Below, piece by piece: positions 8,519-16,396 of a stretch of 64,000 bases of DNA. Position numbers and translations under genes: made by a program. Position 1 is the first letter of the stretch. The number at the start of each line of letters is the position of its first letter. The notes under the pieces are model-generated. The model was not told the DNA's origin and searched no databases. It was given only the letters and a program-made list of their open reading frames with translations. The DNA is taken from assembly GCA_937944855.1 (NCBI GenBank), contig CALFAY010000003.1, forward strand, positions 1 through 64,000, in the 5' to 3' direction. This DNA comes from an uncultured Planctomycetota bacterium. GTDB taxonomy: Bacteria; Planctomycetota; Planctomycetia; Gemmatales; HRBIN36.

Positions 8519-9737
8519 CAGAACGCCCGTGACACTGCCCTCCGATCAAGACGCTACTGGCCGTTCTTTGGGACAGGAGGAATTGCAGTTGCTCGCTGAG
8601 GTCCTCGCCTCGGGGAGGCTGACCAGCACCAGGGGCCGTTTTGTAAATCTCCTTGAACAGCGTTTTGCAGCCTTGCTCGAAATCCCCCACGCTATCGCTT
8701 GCTCCTCCGGCACTGCTGCCATCCACGCCGCGATTGCCGCTATCAATCCTGAACCTGGGGATGAAATCGTAACCAGTCCGATCACGGACATGGGGGCCAT
8801 TACGCCGATCCTTTATCAGGGAGCCATACCTGTCTTCGCCGACGTCAATCCCGATTCCTGTAATCTCACTGCGGAAACAATCGAACGGGTATTAAGTCCA
8901 CGAACACAAGGCATCATTGTTACTCATCTGTTTGGCAATCCCTCCGAGATGGACGACATCTGCGCCCTGGCAAAGCAAAAACGTTTGCCTTTGATCGAAG
9001 ACTGCTCTCAGGCCTACCTCGCGGCCGTCAACGACAAACCTGTCGGTTCGCTCGGAACTATCGGCTGCTTTAGTCTTCAGCAAGGTAAACATATCACCTG
9101 CGGCGAAGGCGGGCTGGTCGTGACGCATGATCCCCACCTTGCCCGCCGCGTCCGACTCTTTGTCAACAAGGCCTGGGGGTATGGTGATCCGCAGCCGGAC
9201 CATTATTTCCTGGCACTGAACTATCGCATGTCTGAGCTTCAAGGGGCGGTCGCCCTTGCCCAGCTGACCAAATTGGAGAACGGCATCGCCTCACGCATCC
9301 GAATGGCTGAGCGCCTCACCACTCGCTTGGCAGGCTTGCCCGGCATAAAAACTCCGCACATTTCTTTTAAGCACCGCCATGTCTATTGGCGTTATACACT
9401 TCGCATCGATCCTGACGTTATTCCCGGAGGCGCCGTCGCCCTGGGTAAGATTCTAAGCTCCTTCGGTATTGCAAACGCGCCGCGGTACATACAAAAACCG
9501 GCATTTCACTGCGAAGTGATCCGCAATCAAGCCACCTTCGGCAAGAGCCGTTGGCCATTTACGATGGCCCGCCCGGAAGCGGTTCGGTACGATCCCGAGA
9601 ACTATGCCGGAGTTTTTAAAGCACTCTCCGAAATCCTGGTGTTGCCCTGGAACGAGCGTTATCGCGAGCAGGACGTGGACTACCTCGCAGAAAAGATTCA
9701 GGAAGCCGTCCTGACTCTTCAGGCGGGAGGGGTTTGA
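8496..9737 (+). CDS. DegT/DnrJ/EryC1/StrS sugar aminotransferase
   Basis: The chosen ATG at 8496 follows AAGGGA and gives 413 residues, the normal family size. PLP-binding landmarks are ACSSGTAAIHAA (phosphate site), IEDCSQA (Asp 169, pyridine nitrogen) and the catalytic Lys 198 in FSLQQGKHITCGEGG. These enzymes transaminate nucleotide-linked keto-sugars. Beside the Gfo/Idh and WbpD-like genes it best fits a WbpE role: amination of a 3-keto uronic acid. Its start overlaps the GT2 gene by 23 bases and its end is 3 bases from the next gene, so translation is coupled. Confidence 0.92.
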   Translation: MTPTAILDRTPVTLPSDQDATGRSLGQEELQLLAEVLASGRLTSTRGRFVNLLEQRFAALLEIPHAIACSSGTAAIHAAIAAINPEPGDEIVTSPITDMGAITPILYQGAIPVFADVNPDSCNLTAETIERVLSPRTQGIIVTHLFGNPSEMDDICALAKQKRLPLIEDCSQAYLAAVNDKPVGSLGTIGCFSLQQGKHITCGEGGLVVTHDPHLARRVRLFVNKAWGYGDPQPDHYFLALNYRMSELQGAVALAQLTKLENGIASRIRMAERLTTRLAGLPGIKTPHISFKHRHVYWRYTLRIDPDVIPGGAVALGKILSSFGIANAPRYIQKPAFHCEVIRNQATFGKSRWPFTMARPEAVRYDPENYAGVFKALSEILVLPWNERYREQDVDYLAEKIQEAVLTLQAGGV

Positions 9738-9740
9738 ACC

Positions 9741-10841
9741 ATGGACCGTTTGGCAAGCTTTGCATTAATTGGCGCTGGGCGGGTAGCGCAAAGCTACGCC
9801 CAAGCGTTTAAAACATGCCCGGAAGTGCAAGTTGCCGCGGTTGTGGACCCCCAGGCCGATGCTGCCCAGAGTCTCAGCCACCGTCTCCGTTGTCCGGCCT
9901 TTGCTGACATTACAAAGCTGCTAAACTCACCGCTCCAGGTCGATGCGGCCGTTATCTGCACGCCCCCGAACACTCACGAAGAACTGACGTCGGTGCTCCT
10001 TGAGCAGGGGATAGCAGTCTTATGCGAAAAGCCTTTTACCCTTGACAGCGCTAGTGCCCTTCGTTTGCTCGCCAAGGCGAGTAGGACGCACACCCTGTTG
10101 ACCATGGCATCCAAGTTTCGTTATGTCCCAGATATTTTTCAGGCAAAGACCCTGCTGGATCGCGGCCTGATCGGAGAGCCACTCGTTCTTGAGAACATCT
10201 TTACTGCCCGCGTAGACATGGCTCATCGGTGGAACTCCGATCCGGCTATCGCCGGTGGTGGCGTCTTGATCGATAACGGCACCCATGCCATCGATTTAAT
10301 GCGTTTTTTTCTTGGTCCTTTAACACACGTTCACGCAATCGAAAGTAAACGGATCCAGCGTTTATCCGTAGAGGATACCGTTCAACTTTATGCCCGCACC
10401 GCAAGCGGAGCAGTAGGAACCAGCTCTCTCTCCTGGAGCATCCAAAAGGACAATTCGCACTATCTGGTTTTATACGGGACCGAGGGCTGTATTCAGGTCG
10501 GCTGGCAGGTCTCGCATTACCGGCTTTTTGGGTCGAAAGAGACCACCGCCTTTGGCGTCGGATATGACAAAGTTCAGGCTTTTCGGGACCAGATCCTGAA
10601 CTTTGGCAAAGCCCTTCGCGGCATTGAGCCTTTGCGAATAACATCGGATGATGCGCTTGCTTCTGTCCAAGTCATCGAGGCTGCTTATGAATCCATGCGT
10701 CAGTGTCAATGGACCCCCGTTGCCGGTTGCCGACATCCGTATACACCCAACGGCAATCATCGAACGGGATGTCTGCATCGGGAGCAGAACAGCGATCTGG
10801 GACCACGTACACATCCGACACGGCTCGAGAATAGGAGATGA
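9741..10841 (+). CDS. Gfo/Idh/MocA oxidoreductase with read-through tail
   Basis: An N-terminal Rossmann fold (FALIGAGRVAQSYAQAF) is followed by the family EKP motif (VLCEKPFTLDSA) and the C-terminal domain with the GGGVLIDNGTHAIDLMRFF stretch, whose His/Asp positions match the catalytic region. A WbpB/WlbA role (NAD-dependent 3-oxidation of UDP-GlcNAcA) is inferred from context. Homologous sequence seems to end near AAYESMRQCQW (about residue 320). The last 46 residues are Arg/His/Pro/Asn-rich and are simply the other frame of the next gene, which begins at 10687. The resulting 155-base overlap is unusual and may follow loss of an ancestral stop. The ribosome-binding site is GGGAGGGG. Confidence 0.88.
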   Translation: MDRLASFALIGAGRVAQSYAQAFKTCPEVQVAAVVDPQADAAQSLSHRLRCPAFADITKLLNSPLQVDAAVICTPPNTHEELTSVLLEQGIAVLCEKPFTLDSASALRLLAKASRTHTLLTMASKFRYVPDIFQAKTLLDRGLIGEPLVLENIFTARVDMAHRWNSDPAIAGGGVLIDNGTHAIDLMRFFLGPLTHVHAIESKRIQRLSVEDTVQLYARTASGAVGTSSLSWSIQKDNSHYLVLYGTEGCIQVGWQVSHYRLFGSKETTAFGVGYDKVQAFRDQILNFGKALRGIEPLRITSDDALASVQVIEAAYESMRQCQWTPVAGCRHPYTPNGNHRTGCLHREQNSDLGPRTHPTRLENRR

Positions 10842-11340
10842 ATGCATCATCGGTGAAAAGACTTACATTGCCTACGACGTCACAATTGGCAGCCGGGTTA
10901 AGGTCAACGCCTTTGTTTACATCTGCACGGGTGTGACCATCGAGGACGGGGTCATGATTGGGGCTGGGGTCATTTTTACCAACGATCGGTACCCTCGGGC
11001 AGCCACGCCCGATCTGCAGTCTCTTCGACCCTCTGAGCCTGACGAACACACACGTCTTACCGTGGTACGCCGAGGTGCCTCCATAGGCGCGGGCAGTGTG
11101 ATTGGCTGCGATCTAAGCATTGGACAATTCGCCCTGATCGGCATGGGTTCCGTCGTGACCCGCTCCGTCCCTGACTATCATCTCGTCATCGGAAATCCCG
11201 CACGCTCCATCGGGGCCGTGTGTCGGTGCGGAAATCCGCTCGTTCGTTTCTCCAGAACGAATGGCAAGGCAGTCCATGTCCTGTGTTCGGACTGCCACCG
11301 AAGCTATGCCATAAACGAGCGCATTGTCCAGGAACTATAG
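10687..11340 (+). CDS. WbpD-like left-handed beta-helix N-acetyltransferase with zinc ribbon
   Basis: The ATG at 10687 follows GAGG at 6 bases and gives 217 residues. Hexapeptide repeats run from about residue 15 to 165 (IHPTAIIERDVCIGSRTAIW, then HVHIRHGSRIGDECIIGEKT), followed by the characteristic VIFTNDRYPRA and IGNPAR. This matches WbpD/WlbB enzymes, which acetylate the 3-amino group of UDP-GlcNAc3NA using acetyl-CoA. The last 45 residues add CRCG and CSDC pairs separated by about 20 residues, a probable zinc ribbon. The first 155 bases are shared with the preceding dehydrogenase in another frame. Confidence 0.88.
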   Translation: MNPCVSVNGPPLPVADIRIHPTAIIERDVCIGSRTAIWDHVHIRHGSRIGDECIIGEKTYIAYDVTIGSRVKVNAFVYICTGVTIEDGVMIGAGVIFTNDRYPRAATPDLQSLRPSEPDEHTRLTVVRRGASIGAGSVIGCDLSIGQFALIGMGSVVTRSVPDYHLVIGNPARSIGAVCRCGNPLVRFSRTNGKAVHVLCSDCHRSYAINERIVQEL

Positions 11341-11357
11341 GGTGAGGAAAGATACAT

Positions 11358-12704
11358 ATGCCAAGGCTGAGATGGGCGGTTGTTGGCGGCGGAATGCTGG
11401 GCATTACCCTGGCCCTACGGCTCAGCCAGCGCGGCCACGACGTTATTGTTCTCGAAGGCTCGCATCAGGTCGGTGGACTAGCGAGTGCATGGAGACTCGG
11501 GGATATAGTCTGGGACCGCTTCTATCATGTGATTCTCTCCACAGACGCATACACCCGGGCTTTGCTAGACGAACTGGGTTTAGCATCGGAAATAACATGG
11601 AAAACCACCAGGACAGGCTTCTTCATTGACGGCAAATGGTACTCGCTTTCAAACGTTTGGGAGTTCCTTGCATTTCCGCCGTTGCCGCTTTTGGACAAGT
11701 TCCGGTTAGCCTATACCATCTGGAAGGCCTCACGTCTTGACTACGATCACAACCTGGATGAAATCCCCGTCGCCGACTGGCTCGAGAATCAATGCGGCAA
11801 GCGGGTTTTCGACAAGATCTGGCTGCCTTTACTCAAAGCCAAATTAGGTCAGGAGTACCAATCCGTTTCAGCATCTTTTATCCACGCGACAATTCAGCGT
11901 ATGTATGCCGCAAGACGGACCCGGACAAAACAGGAGCTATTCGGAGTTGTTCCAGGAGGGTATGCCCGAATCTGTCAAGCTCTTACGGAATACCTGGCGA
12001 ACTGGGATGTGCCGGTCTTGTGTGGTTCGCAAGTCGAAGCTGTACGCCGAACAGAAAAAGGTTTTGTCGTAGAGTGTGCCGACGGTTCGCAGCTCTCCTG
12101 CGATCGGGTTGCCGTGACAGCACCTTGCCCGATTACTGCGGCGATCTGCAAGGATCTGTCGTCGTCGGAATACCACGATCTTAGGTCAGTTCGGTATCTG
12201 GGTGTTATTTGTGCATCCCTACTTACTGTAACAGATATTCCCTCCTACTACATCACTAATATTGCTGACGACCGGGTTTTTTTTACGGCCGCCATCAACA
12301 TGTCGTCTCTGGTGGGACCGCTCAGCTCACAGAGTGCCTCTTTGCTCTATTTGCCAAAGTACGTGGCGGCTGATGATCCCCTGCATACTTTGCCTGATCG
12401 GGACCTGCAGGGCCAGTTTTATGAAGGGCTACGGATTCTTTATCCACGGTTTCATCCTGGAGAGATTCAGGCCTTCCGTATCGCCCGCGCTCGATATGTG
12501 TTACCACTCCCCGTGCTCAGATACCGGCACAAGGTTCCGCCGATGATTACTTCTGTGCCTGGTCTATATCTAGTCAATTCTTCACACATCATCGGCGGAA
12601 CATTAAATGTCAACGAAACCCTTAAGCTGGTCGATACGGCGGTACATCGGCTTTGTCCGGAAACCACCCATCGACCAGCAGTTAATGTGACCCAACCATG
12701 CTGA
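11358..12704 (+). CDS. FAD-dependent oxidoreductase, amine oxidase/UGM-like
   Basis: The N-terminus is a dinucleotide-binding fold (WAVVGGGMLGITLALRLSQR) with the acidic end ILEGSHQVGGLAS, as in the amine oxidase, phytoene desaturase and UDP-galactopyranose mutase superfamily. The C-terminus has GLYLVNSSHIIGGTLNVNET, an FAD-contacting segment. Length is 448 residues. It sits in the glycan operon 17 bases after the acetyltransferase (GAGGAAAG site) and overlaps the deacetylase gene. Members of this group occur in many polysaccharide loci without a settled reaction; sugar oxidation or a mutase-like rearrangement are both possible. Confidence 0.8.
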   Translation: MPRLRWAVVGGGMLGITLALRLSQRGHDVIVLEGSHQVGGLASAWRLGDIVWDRFYHVILSTDAYTRALLDELGLASEITWKTTRTGFFIDGKWYSLSNVWEFLAFPPLPLLDKFRLAYTIWKASRLDYDHNLDEIPVADWLENQCGKRVFDKIWLPLLKAKLGQEYQSVSASFIHATIQRMYAARRTRTKQELFGVVPGGYARICQALTEYLANWDVPVLCGSQVEAVRRTEKGFVVECADGSQLSCDRVAVTAPCPITAAICKDLSSSEYHDLRSVRYLGVICASLLTVTDIPSYYITNIADDRVFFTAAINMSSLVGPLSSQSASLLYLPKYVAADDPLHTLPDRDLQGQFYEGLRILYPRFHPGEIQAFRIARARYVLPLPVLRYRHKVPPMITSVPGLYLVNSSHIIGGTLNVNETLKLVDTAVHRLCPETTHRPAVNVTQPC

Positions 12705-13726
12705 CTCTGGATCATTTTAGTCGCCAGACGCAAGAAGGGGAACTCGCGCGGGTCAATAGCCCGCCCCCCGCAACGCTTTCCCTGGATTTGGATAACCGCT
12801 GGTCCTACCTCAAAACGCACGGCAATGCCGACTGGGAACGAGCGGTAAGTTATTTGCCGCTGGTAGTACCGAGAGTGCTTGATATTCTGGCCAGCCTTAA
12901 TCTACAAATAACTTGGTTTGTCGTTGGTCGGGATGCGGAGATGCCGGAAAACCTGGATGCACTCCAAGCTATAGTTCGGAAGAATCACGAGATCGCTAAC
13001 CATTCCTACAAACATGAGCCGTGGCTTCATCTCTATTCCCCCTGCGAGTTGGAGGAGGAGATCGAGCGAGCAGAAGTGGCTATTACAAAGGCGACGGGTC
13101 AGCGCCCTGTCGGTTTTCGCGGCCCGGGGTTCAGCTATTCGGACAAGACCTTGGAAATCCTGGCAGGACGCGGCTACCTCTACGATGCATCTTTGTTGCC
13201 GACATTTATCGGCCCGCTTGCACGGACCTACTATTTTCTGAATGCGCGTCTTTCCCGAAAGCAAAGAGACAAGCGCGCCGCTTTGTTTGGTACCTTCGGC
13301 AGGGGTTTCCGGCCCAATAAGGCTTTCCGGGTCAAGACTAACGCCGGATCGCTACTGCAAATCCCTGTGACAACGTTTCCTTTGCTAAGAACTCCCATTC
13401 ATGTCAGTTATCTTCTGTATTTGAGCAGCTTTTCTGAGCGAACTGCGGACATCTACTGTCGTTGTGCCCTCGGCCTGTGCCGTATCACCGGAACCCACCC
13501 CTCCTGGCTGTTGCATCCTCTGGATTTTCTTGGCAGGGATGAGGCCCCCGACTTGTCCTTTTTTCCAGGAATGGATATACCGAGTTCAACCAAGGTCGTC
13601 AGGGTCTGCCGGTGGCTGAGAATGCTTCGGGCAGACTATGAGGTGTGCACGCTCCGAAGTTACGCCCTGCGTTATGTAACATCGAAGAGCACGGGGAGAA
13701 GCGTATCCAGGAGTCATTGCGGATGA
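12698..13726 (+). CDS. Polysaccharide deacetylase (NodB/CE4 family)
   Basis: The 342-residue protein contains the CE4 landmarks: LSLDLDNRWSYLKTHG (the metal/catalytic Asp pair in a DLD form), NHSYKHEP (HSxxH metal ligands), GFRGPGFSYSDKTLEIL (Arg motif) and WLLHPLDFLG (a late His). CE4 enzymes remove N- or O-acetyl groups from glycans using a divalent metal. No signal peptide is evident, so it may act on a lipid-linked precursor in the cytoplasm or be exported another way. The start overlaps the FAD oxidoreductase end by 7 bases, and its stop overlaps the next start as ATGA. Confidence 0.88.
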   Translation: MLTLDHFSRQTQEGELARVNSPPPATLSLDLDNRWSYLKTHGNADWERAVSYLPLVVPRVLDILASLNLQITWFVVGRDAEMPENLDALQAIVRKNHEIANHSYKHEPWLHLYSPCELEEEIERAEVAITKATGQRPVGFRGPGFSYSDKTLEILAGRGYLYDASLLPTFIGPLARTYYFLNARLSRKQRDKRAALFGTFGRGFRPNKAFRVKTNAGSLLQIPVTTFPLLRTPIHVSYLLYLSSFSERTADIYCRCALGLCRITGTHPSWLLHPLDFLGRDEAPDLSFFPGMDIPSSTKVVRVCRWLRMLRADYEVCTLRSYALRYVTSKSTGRSVSRSHCG

Positions 13727-16119
13727 CATCCATGCTTGCCGGACTGCGTCACCACTTCCCGCCGTTGTTTGCGCTTACACTGCTAGTTTTGGCCGTATTC
13801 TATCGGCTCGTCCTTAATCCGTGTTCCGGGCTTTACAGTGAGGTGTCCGATTTGCCTAGCCTGAACATGCCAATAAAGCTGTTTTTGGCGGAAAGCTATC
13901 GCTCAACTGGTGAGATCCCCCTGTGGAATCCGCATGTCTGTGCAGGCATGCCATTTGTCCACGACTCCCAGACGGCCGCGTTTTATCCGTTGCATATTGT
14001 CCTATATATTCTGCCTCCTGAAGCAATGCAGGCGACTTTGAGTTGGCTGACTGTGCTGCATGTGATGATTGCGGGTTGGTGCATGTATGCATATGCCTAT
14101 TCCACGGGCCTGGGGCGGCTGGCCTCGTTCACGGCTGGGGCGGGTTACATGCTGTCCGGCAAGTGGTTGCTGCACATTGTCACCGCTGGGCATTATCCGT
14201 TTGTCGCACTTGCATGGCTGCCTTTGTTGCTGATGTTTCTTGACCAGGCTATTCAGCGTGCCAGCGTTACAAAGGCAACATTAGCCGGCGTTATTTATGC
14301 GCTTATGATTCTTGGCTCCCATCCTCAATTAATATTTTATTCTGGCCTATTTGCTGCCTTGTGGTCCTTAGGAGGGGCGCTAGCCGCGGCAGGCTGGCTT
14401 TCTGGCAATCGCCAGCGATCGTTCCCGGCAGCGGTTGGCCTGTGGCTAGTTGTTGGAATATGGACAGTCAGTATAGCCGTTGCGCTTGCGGCAATCCAGC
14501 TATTACCAAACTTAGAAGTCGTGCCACACGGATCAAGGTCCTTGGGAGTGCAGTCGTGGGCAAGCTCGAAGGATGTATTCTGGAGCGTGCTGCTGCTCGT
14601 TGGTCCTCCGATGGGCGATCCGGCTTGGGAAAACCAAGGAGGAGTCGGCGTGGCTTGGCTCGGCTTGGCTTGTGTTGGCCTGTGTGTTGGCGGCCGCAAG
14701 ATGCTGTATTTTGCTATAGTTGCCCTCATTGTCATTGTATATTCAGTCGGAGGATCACACTTTGTCCAATCTTTACCAGGCTTTAATTTGTTCCGATGTC
14801 CAGGCCGCATGCTCTGGTTCTTATATGTGCCAGTAACCTTACTCGCTGCGAGCGTAATACAAGAAATAGTAATTAATGGTCTACAAATTAATTATATGAG
14901 AAAAAGTGCGTCATTAATTGTGATTGCCTGTCTGTTTTTAGGATTTCTTGTATTGGCATGCTTGGGAGGGCTTGTGCGTGCTGCAAATGCTACCAATCAG
15001 CCCCTTCAAATATATTGGCCGATTGGGATGATAATTACTGGATGTGTTGCGTATGTTCTCTTACGATTTAGTAGATTAGAGCGAACTAACTTGGCCATTG
15101 GTATGGTCTGCGTACTCGTCGTGGATTTGGTTCTTGTTATCATTCCCTTTATTCAGGTGCGGAATTTCAGCGAAGTTCTGGTACCCTCGGGATGTGTCGT
15201 ATTCCTCCAAAACGGGGTACCGGGATCGCGGTGCTTGGACCGGGATCCCATTGGCGGCGAGGGAAGGGTTTATTTGGGCTCTGGACCGGTTGGACTTAGC
15301 CTGCCGATGCTCACCGGCCTTGAACCTGTCCGTGGCTGGCACAGCATTGATATTCTGCGATACAAGGAATACTTGGCATTCATCTCCGACAGAAAGAAGC
15401 CCTTTGGTCAAAAAGACGTGGTGATCAATTTCCCCATAATCAATAAACAACTGCTTGACGCCCTGGCCGTGCGGTACATCGTGCAGCCGAGCGATCCGGA
15501 ATTCGCGATCAAGCCGGAGAATCCCCTAGGCAAGGACGACCGCTATCGCGCCGTATTTGAGGATCAGCATCCGATCGGCTCGTACCACGTCATGAGTTAT
15601 CCTCGGATTACGCAGCTTCCCCCGTACACTGTGTACGAGAATCTTGATGCCTTTCCGAGAGCATGGCTGGTGGGAGAGGCGATCCCTGCGCCGGAACGCG
15701 TCAAGATGCTGCAAACCCTGAAGGCGACAGATCTGAGAAGGACCGTCCTGCTTGAAGGGCTGCCCGAGCCAGAGAAGCGAACGCTGAATCTAGCGGAATG
15801 CCAAAGCGTGACTCGTCAACCCAATCGGCTCGTGTACAGGACGAGAACCGACGAGCAGGCGTTCCTGGTGTTCTCAGAGGTATGGTTTCCTGGTTGGAGA
15901 TGCTTGATTGATGGAGTGGAGGTTCCGATCTATCGAGCCAATCACGCCTTCCGGGCCGTCCGAGTGCCCCCAGGCGAGCACGAGGTCTTGATGGTCATGG
16001 ACCCTGCTTCACTGCGTTGGGGAAGGTGGATAACCGCCGTAACTCTGGCTGTGTTGCTGGCGATCGTACTGATGACCGGGGCGGTGCGGCTGGTACGTCG
16101 CAAGTTCCCCCCGGCCTAG
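13723..16119 (+). CDS. YfhO-family multi-spanning membrane glycosyltransferase-like protein
   Basis: The ATG at 13723 overlaps the deacetylase stop (ATGA) and gives 798 residues. About a dozen hydrophobic helices fill residues 15-485, with GT-C-like features: an early extracytoplasmic loop with EVSDLPSLN and IPLWNPHVCAGMPFVHDSQ, and SHPQLIFYSG later. A large extracytoplasmic domain follows (YENLDAFPRAWLVGEA, then FSEVWFPGWRCLIDG), and a last helix ends the protein. This is the YfhO plan; B. subtilis YfhO transfers glucose from undecaprenyl phosphate to lipoteichoic acid. Here it probably uses the product of the operon's GT2. The segment 14860-15100 is markedly AT-rich (ATTAATTATATG-like runs) compared with the flanks. 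Confidence 0.85.
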   Translation: MTSMLAGLRHHFPPLFALTLLVLAVFYRLVLNPCSGLYSEVSDLPSLNMPIKLFLAESYRSTGEIPLWNPHVCAGMPFVHDSQTAAFYPLHIVLYILPPEAMQATLSWLTVLHVMIAGWCMYAYAYSTGLGRLASFTAGAGYMLSGKWLLHIVTAGHYPFVALAWLPLLLMFLDQAIQRASVTKATLAGVIYALMILGSHPQLIFYSGLFAALWSLGGALAAAGWLSGNRQRSFPAAVGLWLVVGIWTVSIAVALAAIQLLPNLEVVPHGSRSLGVQSWASSKDVFWSVLLLVGPPMGDPAWENQGGVGVAWLGLACVGLCVGGRKMLYFAIVALIVIVYSVGGSHFVQSLPGFNLFRCPGRMLWFLYVPVTLLAASVIQEIVINGLQINYMRKSASLIVIACLFLGFLVLACLGGLVRAANATNQPLQIYWPIGMIITGCVAYVLLRFSRLERTNLAIGMVCVLVVDLVLVIIPFIQVRNFSEVLVPSGCVVFLQNGVPGSRCLDRDPIGGEGRVYLGSGPVGLSLPMLTGLEPVRGWHSIDILRYKEYLAFISDRKKPFGQKDVVINFPIINKQLLDALAVRYIVQPSDPEFAIKPENPLGKDDRYRAVFEDQHPIGSYHVMSYPRITQLPPYTVYENLDAFPRAWLVGEAIPAPERVKMLQTLKATDLRRTVLLEGLPEPEKRTLNLAECQSVTRQPNRLVYRTRTDEQAFLVFSEVWFPGWRCLIDGVEVPIYRANHAFRAVRVPPGEHEVLMVMDPASLRWGRWITAVTLAVLLAIVLMTGAVRLVRRKFPPA

Positions 16120-16170
16120 TGAAGACTGGTCTTTTCCAGAGCAGCGTAGGACGTTAAGATTCGCCCCGCT

Positions 16171-16200
16171 TTCGGACGGGAACCGGAACGCTCGTCCGAA
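16171..16200. repeat. Inverted repeat after the glycan operon
   Basis: Arms TTCGGACG (16171-16178) and CGTCCGAA (16193-16200) flank a 14-base loop about 50 bases after the yfhO-like stop. There is no T tract, so it is only a possible transcript-end hairpin. The rest of 16120-16396 holds no gene that I can support. Confidence 0.35.
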
Positions 16201-16396
16201 CCGGCGCAGGGCCACGGAAGGCCCAAGAGGAGGGAAGAGGCCCAAATGACCCCCAGCATTTCTGCAAATCCACACCCTTGATCCTTGAATCTCGCGGGTC
16301 CTCACGGGCGAGGCCCCTGCGGCGACGTCCCGCAGCCGAGGCTCGTCCGAGTATTCCTCGTGCCGGCCGATCCCTAACGGAATCAGGGAAGATGGC

